Source: Holacanthus passer (lineage: Eukaryota; Chordata; Actinopteri; Pomacanthidae). Taken from it: DNA of 64,000 nt. Location of the stretch: the NCBI GenBank assembly GCA_025331565.1, contig JAFREQ010000039.1, forward strand, positions 558,001-622,000, in the 5' to 3' direction. A model generated the notes under the pieces. It saw only the letters and a list, made by a program, of their open reading frames with translations. It did not search any database and was not told the origin of the DNA. Both the position numbers and the translations under genes were made by a program. Shown in pieces: positions 35,601-46,300 of the stretch (position 1 is its first letter; each line of letters begins with the position of its first letter).

Positions 35601-38445
35601 AGGCATTAAACCTGCTCTGAATCCCAAATCTTCTAAAAGACATTTACTGATTAATTCTATCACAAATATTAGATTTATGACTTCAGAGACTAAATCTTAA
35701 TGTAGCATAAAACCCCAAAACAGATGAACGGCCTGCCATTGGTCTGACTTGTTTGTGGTCTCATGTTTGTGAACAGAGGGAATAACAATGAAATCATTTG
35801 TGCATCACAGTTTGATATCAAAGTTTATAAACCCATTGAATTATGTTGTCATTAGTTATTTCAGTTATTTTTGCCATTAATGCCATTCCTCTAGGATGTG
35901 AAATCATTTAAATTTATATTCCTGCACAGGTATCTCTCAGTTCCATCAATGTATAAAATGGAAAAACAAAAAGTCAGAGCTGGGGAACAGCTTCAATTAA
36001 AGTCGGTGCCACACCATAAATCTTGGCCAGGCCCGGGTGAAATTGTGATGGGCATCTGAACGTTGCTTGCAAGGCCACAGCGAATCATGTGAAACACACT
36101 GACATCGATTTTATTCAACAGTTCATCAACTAGCCTAATATAAAAAGAAAGATTTGTTCGCGGCTAAATGGGTTTTATGGGGGACAGCAGAGTTGGCCTG
36201 CCTGGGCCTGGCTGATGAAGATTAGCTGACTTCTTCCATTAGGAGAGGCTGTCTGGTGCAGCCAGCTGAAGTGGCAAGACAATAACCGAGTGCTAATTGT
36301 GTGTAACCAGGCCCTTTCCCTTTAGCATGCATGCGTGTGTCTGTGTGTGTGTGGGTGTGTGTGGGGGGAAATAAAGCAGGAACCCAGTCAAAACATAACC
36401 TTCCTGATGTTCCCCTGAGGTTTTTTTGTTTGATAATTTTTCTTAGAACCTTCAAAAACGTTGATAACATTCTGGTTTGTTCATTAGCTCCAAGAATGTT
36501 CCCAGAACGTCTCCACACTATTCCATCACAACTGCTACTACTACTACTACATCATAGCATGACTATTGTCTGGGTACATGGATACTTTGATGCTCTCCAG
36601 AATGTCTGAAGAATGTTCCTGCAATGTTCTCATAACAGAAATACACAGGAATGTATTACATACGTCATGAAAGCTTTTTGGGTCAATATTTTTCCAATGA
36701 AGAGTTTGCATCTGAAACTGTGACTATGTTTTAAAGGATTAGTTGTGTATTATTCACTAATTCTGCCACTCTTCATGTGACAACTACTTAGATTACCATG
36801 AATGCTTTTGATGGGAGACTATCCAAAAGTGCACGCGATTATTCATAAGCCCAAGAATTCTTGGAGAGAGGCAGTGGGATGCAGACATTAGGAAGCTATG
36901 AAAGCAGGCTTTTTGACTTTTGATTGGCCATTCAGAAAGGTATAGCTTATGTTGAGTTTGTACATGGTTAGGCAAAGTGTCATATGTACTCGTTCATGAA
37001 AAGAAGAGCCTCAGGCCTTAACCCATAAGAACCCGAACCCATTTCATAGGTTTCTGGAAAATTATGGGGGATATACCACAGACCAAGTGTTTCTATTAAA
37101 ATATTTATTTATATTACAATGTATAATGTTTAAGATCATTTATCTTTATATTTTATATAATATTTTTGTTAATTATATTTATGTTTATTGTTTTATATTA
37201 ATTTGTTCAAGAAATATGGTCAAAACAGAACAGGACAAGTTATTATTAAAGCATTAGAACTGTTAAATGGGTTTAAAATTAAGTGACAAAAAACAAACTT
37301 TTTGAAATTAGCTACTTCCTTCACTTTTGCTACAGGTCACACCACCATTTTTGGGGAGGTCATGTCACACCACCACCGCACCAGGATGTTTAGTATATGT
37401 CGCTTAGGGACTTAATGAGTTAAGGTCAAGCATAAAGCCTTATAAGGAAGAGTCTAGGGCGTTCAAAGTGTTTGTTGCACCTGTGTCACCATGGGTTCTT
37501 ATGGGTTAAAAGCACTCACATGTCACTGCCGAGACCAAAGTTCAAACCAGCAGCAGTACTTTTTCCCACCCCATACCATCAATGTTTGTGGGTGAGAATT
37601 AGATGAGGAATTGTGTCTGGTTGTTGCATTAGCAACTTGGGGCATTTTCAAAATCAGCTCTCATAGTCATTCCGTTTTGAGGGAAGTGTAAATTTGGTAA
37701 TGGTCATTCCACACTTTCAGAGAAAAATACTTATTATAATACTTAATTAAAAAATATGTGCTCATTGTGTCATTGTGAAACATTTCAGTTTTTGTTGTTT
37801 CTAATACTCCCTTCATGTATGCAAATAGGGGTGGAAAAAAATATTAGAAGCTCTTAAACTATTGGATGTCAACCCAGCACCAGTACCTGGTACAATATTA
37901 TTACAGGGCTGTTGTATTGGGTTGCATTAAATTGTACCAGTGTACATAATAAACTCATTGTAGGGGTGCCATACAGGTTCAGTGGGTTGATACCAGAGTT
38001 GACTAAAAAAGATTTTCTTTTCTATCACGTTCAGTGCCTCCAAATTGGTCCCTCTCCTCTGGTGCTGTGCTGAGAAGCAATGCCCTGAAATCTCTGACCA
38101 CATCCTGGCTACAGGATACAGGTACTAGGAGTAGGAGGCCCAGTACTGAAGACTAATTGGAATATATATGGCTGTGTAACTGCACCTGTAGCTCTAGGCT
38201 GACACTGTACAATAGTAGTGCCGGATGATTATCATAGTGCTAGGTCCAGCAGGTGTCCCTATGGCCCCACGTGTGTCTACTTAGTCACTGTTGACAGTGA
38301 TAAATCTCTAATAGGCGATTTCTCTTCAACTATCTTGGGATTCTTGGCACTTGGCATTCACTACACTGCAAACTTGCTTCCCTGACCAGTCATCTGCCTA
38401 GACGCAGGTATGGGAGAGGAGCAAAAGTGTGGTCCAATCACTCAC
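29613..38445 (-). other. lmo3: lmo3 last intron
   Basis: An 8.8-kb phase-2 intron between the two lmo3 exons. It starts GTGAGT at the 38,445 end and finishes CAG at the 29,613 end. It is mostly unique, AT-rich sequence. Recognised contents are a piggyBac-like MITE (37,022-37,505), a GT-rich microsatellite at about 36,332-36,363, and a loose repeat with recurring GAATGTTC/GAACGT motifs at about 36,390-36,655. From 29,613 to 36,330 I see no transposon and no exon. The stretch 35,960-36,310 looks unusually information-rich and may be regulatory. Confidence 0.85.
37018..37509. mobile_element. piggyBac-like MITE with TTAA duplications
   Basis: The element at 37,022-37,505 (484 bp) starts CCCATAAGAACCC and ends with its perfect complement GGGTTCTTATGGG. 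It is flanked on both sides by TTAA (37,018-37,021 and 37,506-37,509). TTAA target sites and CCC-starting ends are the signature of piggyBac transposons. The AT-rich interior encodes no transposase, so it depends on another element for movement. It lies in the last intron of lmo3. Confidence 0.85.
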
Positions 38446-38571
38446 CTCTGATTGCAGAGCTGGCATGCGAAGCAGTCCAGGTGGTAGACATTCTCCTTGG
38501 CCCTCATGACCATCTCGAAAGCTGGAATTAGTTTGCTGCAAGCTGCGCAGTTCCCTGTTACACCGAACAAC
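38446..38571 (-). CDS. lmo3: lmo3 internal coding exon (first part of LIM domain 2)
   Basis: This 126-bp exon encodes 41 whole codons plus split codons at both ends. The peptide starts LFGVTGNCAACSKLIPAFEM and ends in CFACQLCNQ followed by a split Arg. It carries the LIM2 zinc ligands CxxC, HxxC and CxxC; the remaining pair lies in the next exon. LMO proteins are nuclear LIM-only co-regulators that bind LDB1 and bHLH or GATA partners and do not bind DNA themselves. LFGVTG and RAK (LMO1 has LFGTTG and RAR) favour LMO3. Compared with remembered mammalian LMO3 there is a conservative D-to-E change in RAKEN. The donor reads CAGAG|GTGAGT at 38,440-38,445. The acceptor reads TTGCACAG|G, but its upstream tract is G-rich. 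Both flanking introns are phase 2, consistent with the terminal exon at 29,507-29,612. LMO1 is the only realistic alternative identity. Confidence 0.95.
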
Positions 38572-38579
38572 CTGTGCAA

Positions 38580-38622
38580 CCCCCCCCCCACCCACAGAGA
38601 CACACACACACACACACATAGA
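38580..38622. repeat. C10 run and AC microsatellite beside the lmo3 splice acceptor
   Basis: Ten C bases at 38,580-38,589, then ACCCACAGAG and about nine AC units. On the transcribed minus strand this gives a GT repeat followed by a run of ten G, ending 8 bases upstream of the lmo3 acceptor AG. Confidence 0.9.
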
Positions 38623-41599
38623 CAAAATACACACACAAAGAAGATATATGACATAAGTCTTTTACATAAAGTATTACATAAAGTATAATGTAACGTAAGC
38701 ATGTGATGATAATGTAACTAAACTTTAGTACTAAACTTTAAGTGCGTACTAGCAACATGACAGTAAAACACAATTTGTTGATTTTTTTCTTTTAATTTAC
38801 ATACTTAATCTTTATTTTACTTATTTACTTTTGTTTTTTAGGTTTTGTTCTCACAGATATTTTTCTTGGTGTACAGGTGCAATTGTTTTCCTACTGACTG
38901 ATGATTACAAGACATGGCAGTTAGTAAGAAAGCTCATTGCTGTCATACATCCTTTTTCGTGAGATTTGTCATTTGTCAATCATTAGTTTTAAATAAGACA
39001 ACTAAAAATGATCTTGACATACAGTAACTTTTTCAGTGCCTTTTTCTGTGTGTTGGGGACATGCGTTTTCCTTTACTAAAACATCATGTCCCAATAAAAT
39101 GGAGCATAGCTATTTTATTATATTATTTTGAGTCCAGAATTTGTGAAGGACATGAGCACAGCACATTTCTGAATAATTTTCACTTCATCCACCACTATGT
39201 CCCACCCTCGCATCCCATTATAACCGGAAATACACCAAATCGAATTTGCAAGACTACGTCTGCTTCTGCTGCTTCATGGTGACTGTGGGAATGAGAGTGA
39301 CAGCTGTCAAAAAGATTGTGGTCAACACACTAACGTGAGCTTCTGAGACAGATAGAGTCCCTGAAACAGTCACAAATATAGATTGGACAGAGCTGGGCTA
39401 CAGTAGCACTGTACAAAATAGCAGGGTCACAGCTTGTGCCATAGAAATAGATGGGACATGGGTAGCACAACTGCCCAGGGAGGACCCTATTATTACTTCG
39501 CCTGCTCTGGGGACATTAATGTGAGTATTCATTAGGGATTCAGGGCTGCTACTACAAAGCGACCTCAACCAGACTACCAAGGAAAAAAAAATCTGATAAC
39601 GAAATCATATAACAAAATAACCTATTAGGCAGACATCTTCAGGCACTTTTAGCTGTCATTGTTAAAATGATAAAACGGCATGCCACTCTCAGAGCCTGTA
39701 AGAGATCGCAATCTGATAAATGATCTCAGGGCTTGGGATATGCAGGGTTGTTTATTAACCTTCAGAAAGTATGTTTCCCAGAGGCAAAGGAAGCAGACAG
39801 ATTGTGCCCTCATGAATACCTACAGAATTAAGAGCCACTGTCAACACACCTTGACACAATGAAGGATATCTCCTGTAACATGGGAGGTAGGTGAAAACAA
39901 AGAGGGTCAATTCAATGGATTAGTGCTGACTTAATTAAAAGAATTATGTCTTCCTTTGAGCAATCTAAATTTAGATACATCTGTGGTGTCTCTTGTTCTT
40001 TCTCTTTTTTGCACAAATGTGCATTGCCGGAAGGCCTTCACATGAAATAGATGAAATGATGATTTCTCTTCTCACAAATCCAAGTAATTCATCTAAAAAA
40101 ACTTTTAAAAAAAAGAAAAAAAAAGAAATGATATATTTAGTGTGGGATAATGAGTATGAGTGTTTGAGCATAACAGCAGCACTTAGTATGGTATTTTATG
40201 ACAAATTCACAATGTAGCTGCCTTTCACTGTGCAGGGGCAAATGTCCTTGGATTATAAATGATGGAAAGTATTTGTGTCAAAAAGCAATGTTTTAAGCTT
40301 TCTACCTGTCAGCTTGAATCGAAACGGTGTGCTGTTTCACTGTTTGCCATGTCTGTCCAGTCCCTTCTCTCATCTCTTTCAAATTTAAGGTGGCCTGCTC
40401 TGTTGAAAAGGACTGTCACACTACTTTGCTCTGAGAAATTCTGGGTGAAAGTCCTTGTATCTGTTAACATCCAGTGTTTGTGTGTGTCTCCCATTTGGTA
40501 GGCTCTTTAATATCAATAAATAAGCCCACTACTTCCCTATATATTGATGTTAAGATGTAGTTGTGATTTTTTTCTATTTTTCTTTTTCTTCTTTGAAGAA
40601 AAAATGTCACTGTGCAGTGTATTGATAGATCTGGTCCAAGAAATATATTGTGGACTGGTTAGATAAAGGTCAGTATGGCTTTTCACGCCAGTAAAATGTC
40701 TCCCAAAACTAAACAGACAGTAAAGTAAAATAAGTAAAAAGAAGTAAAATAATATTATGAATTGAATAAAAATAAGAATATGAAAATACAAAGTTCAGTA
40801 ACAGCAATAAATACCAATATATAAAAAGATACAAGTTGTATCTGTGGACACAAGTCAAGGTCACAGCTCTTTGGTGCAAGTGAGTGTAAGTATGGGATAA
40901 TTCATAAGGTGTTTTGTATATCTAAATTGACAAGATATTAACATCAGCTCCTCTTTAGGCATTGGTTTTAGGGTATCTTACTTAGTCTTTTACTACTGCA
41001 GGGACTTAAAAACAAAGAACCTAGCATAACCTGAACTTTTCAGACCTTGTGAGTCTTTGGTACAAGGTTCCCTATGTTTGCACAGTGTTTTACAAACCAG
41101 AAAGTTTCATGTACACATAATTAAAAAGGCGACAGCGGGACTGACTCAGTTATTTTTCATGTGCTGTTTGCTAGGCTCGGGAAGTAAGCAGTTGTAGGTG
41201 CTGATATTATTATTAATTTTATTTTACAAACATGAATAGAAGATATATGTTTATATACCAGCAAAGAATCCAGGTCATTTGATCAATTATTTTTCTATAA
41301 TATTTTTTCATTATTTCCTTGCACTGTGTAAGCTGTGTGTGGTATCCCCGTTTCTTCAAGATGACACATCAGCATGATCAATCACAATCAAGAGCAGTGC
41401 TGCCAACCCCTGAAAGTACCTGGAACTGGTCTTTAGTATCACCTCCTGAGTAGTGTCCAAATTTAGTTCCAGGAACTCATTCCCAAAGTGTGCAGAGAAC
41501 AGGGGAAATAAAAGCAAAATCTGTGACAAAGGATGCATCTGACATCACATAAATTTCCTGCAGTGGAAAGGGCTAAAAGTAGATACTGGATAAAAGCTC
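38623..41599. other. lmo3 intron stretch, no element recognised
   Basis: AT-rich sequence without a recognised transposon, exon or RNA gene. Short A/T runs occur at 40,097-40,127 and 40,567-40,600. Confidence 0.5.
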
Positions 41600-41765
41600 T
41601 TGTTGTCATGACCCACTGCTTTCTTATGTTCTGCTGTCTAGGTCTACTTGCCTTCCAAGAATAAGTAAGGCCACATGGACAACTCAGCATATAAATGACA
41701 TTAGTAGAATAACAAGACATCATTCTAACATGACATGTTTTACCAGTGTGGTGACAATCTGAAGT
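41600..41765 (-). pseudogene. Penelope-like GIY-YIG endonuclease fragment
   Basis: The minus strand reads HTGKTCHVRMMSCYSTNVIY followed by MLSCPCGLTYSWKASRPRQQ and NIRKQW. This parallels the start of the Penelope-type nuclease domain: a CNTxxVVY core, then CPCGLxYVGKT and IxEH. The YVG motif has become YSW, so the copy is dead. It belongs to a different Penelope lineage from the copy at 9,342-10,380, whose equivalent block is LVYAVQRSE. Downstream similarity fades within about 60 residues. Confidence 0.6.
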
Positions 41766-42742
41766 GATATGTAAATGCCACTGTTAACACAGTTATCATA
41801 AAATGTTCATCTCCTTGTCAGAGTAGTTTTGCCTGTAACAGTGATACTGTGTGTAGGTTTTGATCAAGAGTCTCAGTCTCATTAACTGAATGTCATAGAA
41901 GTAAATACATCAATTTAACTGAATTTCTTACAGAGATAATTGTAATAGTCATTGTTATTGCTCCCAGAAGTGAGAAGTGAAGACACCAACATTCTACCAT
42001 TTCAAGCTTACTGGACTCTGAAAAAGAGAGATTCTATTTTTCAGACTACTTTTCAGCTAATAATAGCATACATTTTTCTTACTAAGGAAATGTAATCCAT
42101 GTAAAAAAAAAATTCTCAAAAAATAAAATCGAATTTTAAAAAAATCCAACGACCCCCAGGATTCACAAACAGAACATCTAACCTCCTGGCTGCATCTCAT
42201 CTACTTGTTTGCTGCATAATTCATCCCGTACCTTCCTGTGCTGCTTTAACCAAAGCTTTAAATGATTAAACACCACCTCCCAACTTGTGCTGACTATTGG
42301 GAACAATGCATACATCGCCTTCGAAAATCAAACAATCTTTTGAGTGTCTCTGACAAGCTGAGCTAAAGAAGTGAGGTTGAACATTACAGTCTTCAGAGAT
42401 TTACCCAAACTGTATGTGTGGCAGCACCAGCATCTAGCCAGCCGGGCTCCCTGGGCTCTTGTGTGGCAAACACTCTACAAAGCAACATCGCACGGAAACC
42501 CATGCCTCACCCTGTGGGGAGGGAGGATGGATGGAGCATACCTGCCACTGGTCTTTCAATGCTCAGTTTGATGCCACAGATACTAATGGCTCTCAAGAGA
42601 GGAGGCAAATTAAAAATGGTGTGGTTGTAATGAATTCAAGGCTTCGACACAGTCAGAAGATGACGGTGTAAAGGCCTTGTATGCAAGACCCAGGGTCTGG
42701 GACTCAATACTTTCAGCACCGTATTATACTTGGTAATAACAT
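41766..42742. other. lmo3 intron stretch, no element recognised
   Basis: No transposon or exon recognised. Open frames near 42,370-42,670 overlap in three frames and show no conserved motif. Confidence 0.5.
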
Positions 42743-43363
42743 TAGGGCTGCTCCCGACTAAAGATTTTCCTAGTGACTAGTAGTTGTCACTTCAAGCCAT
42801 TAGTCAATTCAATCAGAAAATGGAGTTTCAGGGCTGAGAAAAAATGTTATAATAACACTGCTAACACTGTGTAAATTATAGAAAAATACAAAATCGTAAT
42901 AATGAGCCTTTAAAATCTTTACATTTTTTTTTACAAGTGCACACATGAAGTGAGCCGCAAAAAAAAACAAAAGCAGTGATGATTCTGAATGTGTTGGTAA
43001 AACCAGCGAGGAGACTGAACGTTTTTAATATATGCAATAATTTATTTCGACACAGTGTAACATCACACAGTCTCGTTGTTCAAAACACAGGAATAAATAA
43101 CTTCCAACTTCACAAAAGCATATTTTGCGACTTATCAACATGATGGATGATGGAAATTAACTTGCTACAAATTTGCTCCTCTCCCACTTCATGCCTCTCC
43201 TGTCCCCACTGGAACCTGCCATGTCGAACTGAGCTAACTAGCTAATGCAGCTCATGGAGCTTTTTTCCATGTGAAAAACATGCTTGCTAACAGACCAACA
43301 AAAACTTGGTCGACTAAGACTCCTCTCATTGATAGTTTGGTCAACTATTTGTGGTCAGCCCTA
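42743..43363. mobile_element. hAT-like MITE
   Basis: A 621-bp element with terminal repeats TAGGGCTG at the left and CAGCCCTA at the right. The subterminal regions are rich in GACTA/TAGTC motifs (CCTAGTGACTAGTAGTTG, then near the right end GGTCGACTAAGAC and GGTCAACTATTTG), which is typical of fish hAT elements. No transposase is encoded. The flanking 8-mers AATAACAT and TGTATTTC do not match, so the insertion is old or the ends are slightly misplaced. Confidence 0.65.
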
Positions 43364-46300
43364 TGTATTTCTGATGCATCTCTCTCAGACTGACAATGAT
43401 ACAGCTGTCTTCCATTTCTCGAAAGCTGCTAACTATGGGTCTGCTGACAAGAAGAACCCCCAAAATAGAATAACATATGTAGAAAAGCAGACTTGACATA
43501 CACCTCATATCCACGCATGTATATTTAAACAGGTTGAAAATCTAACATGAAAATAAAAATTCAGGCTTTGCTCAAATCTGAATTTGAAAGAGAATAGAGG
43601 CAGTCAGTGCCCAATACCTTGTTTCAGTCAAAGGCATTCACTGTGCATTACAGCCTGGTATGGCTCAGTGGTACCTATTTGATGAGAGAAAAACAGACAC
43701 CAATTAAATTATTCCACAAGGCTTTAGCCCAGTCGACCTCAAAACGCAATCTGAGAGTGCAGGCCCCCACCCTTTTGGAGAATGCATGAGTGGTGTCATG
43801 GCAATGCTTTTTCTCAGCTTTGTCAAGCTAAATCCAAAATGGAATGGGGTGTAGGAAATAAATGCATTATCTGGGGATATATACATGGAGCTACAGATAC
43901 TGTACAAATACAAACAGGTCTGATGGTGGACTTTTTTTGAATAGATATGCAATTTCATGCTATAATATCAATATTTCATGTTCCAGACAACATATTACTT
44001 AAGCTTTAAGTCAGTACTGATTCATATTGGACAGGCAGTTGCTGCTACACTGCTCTGTGTTTTCACTTTAACACCTTAACATTTGGATTGTTAAATCTTT
44101 TTTCTGTTTCGAATAATCCACAAATGAAATCAATCAATATCTTCACTCTCACAGATAGAACATATAGGCCATGATTAGACAGGACAAAATGTTTGACAAT
44201 GATTTTAAGTCTTTAATCTTTTTTTATTATTCAAATAGAAACAATGGTGCATGGAAGACCCTGTTGTAAGGCTTTGGTTGTGGCTGCTACAAACTGGTGA
44301 ATTATTCAAAAAGATATGTTGAAGTGATACACCCAACTTTAAATTCAGTGCTTCGGTGGGTAATTCACATGTCCACATTTATAAGTCATAGTTATAATTT
44401 CTCTTTTATTCTGGCTGACACAAATGATACTCCTTATAGCTCTGGTTTGGACCTGTTTGCAGGAAAGATGATCCACTTTCAAACCAGTAGAGACTATGGC
44501 TATCAAAACAGGCTCAGGAACCATTACACAGCATTAAAATTTTTCTCATGGTAGCTACTTGGTGAGTGGATCTATTCTTTTCAACTGCGCTAGATATTTC
44601 TTTGATCTAGCATCCATGCTATTGGGCACCGGGATGTGTGCAATCTCTCTGAGTGTTTCTATATCGCTATCAACACACCAAAAGCAAAACTCAGACCCAA
44701 AGCAGTGAAGATTGTCTTTCTATGGACTAAAGATACTGAAAAAAACTCCTTCACACAATAAAATGACACTTTCTCAGCATTGTAGACACAGGTACAAAAT
44801 TTGGTGCGACTAATGTTTAATTTTGACTTCAAACTGTTTTCATTGAAAATATTTTGAACCAAAGAAATAATCTCAGTCAAAATTGTTCAGTATGTTCTGT
44901 GGATTTGTCTGTGGAGAGTGACAGGTTCACTGTTTCTGGAAAGAGAGGATGTTTTAGAATTAATGTCTTATGTGTAATTTTCAAAGCCGTGAACACCACA
45001 AACTAAATGTGTTCACTTCCACCGTTTTGAGCTAAAGGCAGAAATCTTAAGAGACAGACATTTCAAAAGCTCGACAGAGAAAACCAAAACTATCTGCATG
45101 GATCGATAACACAATAGATAGATTTTTTTTTTTTTTTGTAATTTTAGTGAACTGACCTTTTAAAACAAATCCCTGAACACTGCCTACTGTACAAACTCTA
45201 GAGAAGAGGATCAATCAACTCTTCCATCATTTACCTGACTGTGTATTCCACCACCATGAAGGGCAACAAATGACGCCTTTTTGTAGTTAATCCATTTTGG
45301 GGAGGTGGACACAGATAGCACCAGTGCCTCCATTCGCCATTTGAAATTCCAGTGACAGCTTTGCTCTCCTCTTTCCTCCCCCAAACCCCATCTCTTCCAT
45401 TCCTCCCACAACTTCAATTGCTTCAGCCTCGGCAAGCATTTATCAGCTGCTGGATTAGAATTTGTTTCCTCACAAACCATTGATCATCGGCCTATTACTA
45501 GGCAAATGACAGTTAATTACCCACTACATTAACCACCGGGACCCGAGGACCGACTCCCTGTGCCATCAGTCAACATGATGAATGTGGCAAGTTCAGTAAT
45601 GCACGGCCGTTCCCTCGTTCGCCTGCCACGCTGAGCAACCTCTGGATCTCACTTCCAGGCACCCAGAGAAAATCTATGGCAATCTGCATAATTACAGGCT
45701 CAGGGTTAATAACAGACAAATGATTTGTTGCATCTCAACATAGGCTTTTTAATGGGACTGTGCTTTGTTCATTTGATGATCCACCCTGAATTGAGCCATG
45801 CTGGTGTCGCACTTGAAATTTAATCACATTGAGGAAAAGCTAAAGTTTGACTGTGCAACCCAGAGTCTGTCATAAAAGGGACAAGGGAGTCAGGAAATAA
45901 TTGATATGGTTTGCCCATCAATGCTTCAACATTTGACACATGCAGAAGAACAGAAACTGTAAGGTGGGGCTTCAGAAATCTGAGGTGCTGATGTGAACTC
46001 TGTTATGCAGGGGAGGGGAGACAGTTAATTGTGGCAGATGTAATCTGACTTGTGCATTTCTCAGTTTTGTCCCCATTGCATGTGTGTCAGTGATTAAAAA
46101 ACACTAGGGAGAAAATAATTTCAATTACTACGGGCATGACCTGGGAATTGTCCATGGGATAAGATTTTCCCCCTCCTTGAGTGCCTCGACTTGCCTGGCG
46201 GCCAGCTCTATCAGTTCTCATCTACACCTGGACTCTGATATCCTAATGATGAATTATGGCCTGCTTTCTGAGACACTGCCGACCATACAGAGGAACATTC

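Noticed and set aside
42371..42671. Three overlapping plus-strand open frames as a possible small gene
   Set aside because: Overlap in three frames with no motif or splice support indicates a chance stop-poor stretch.
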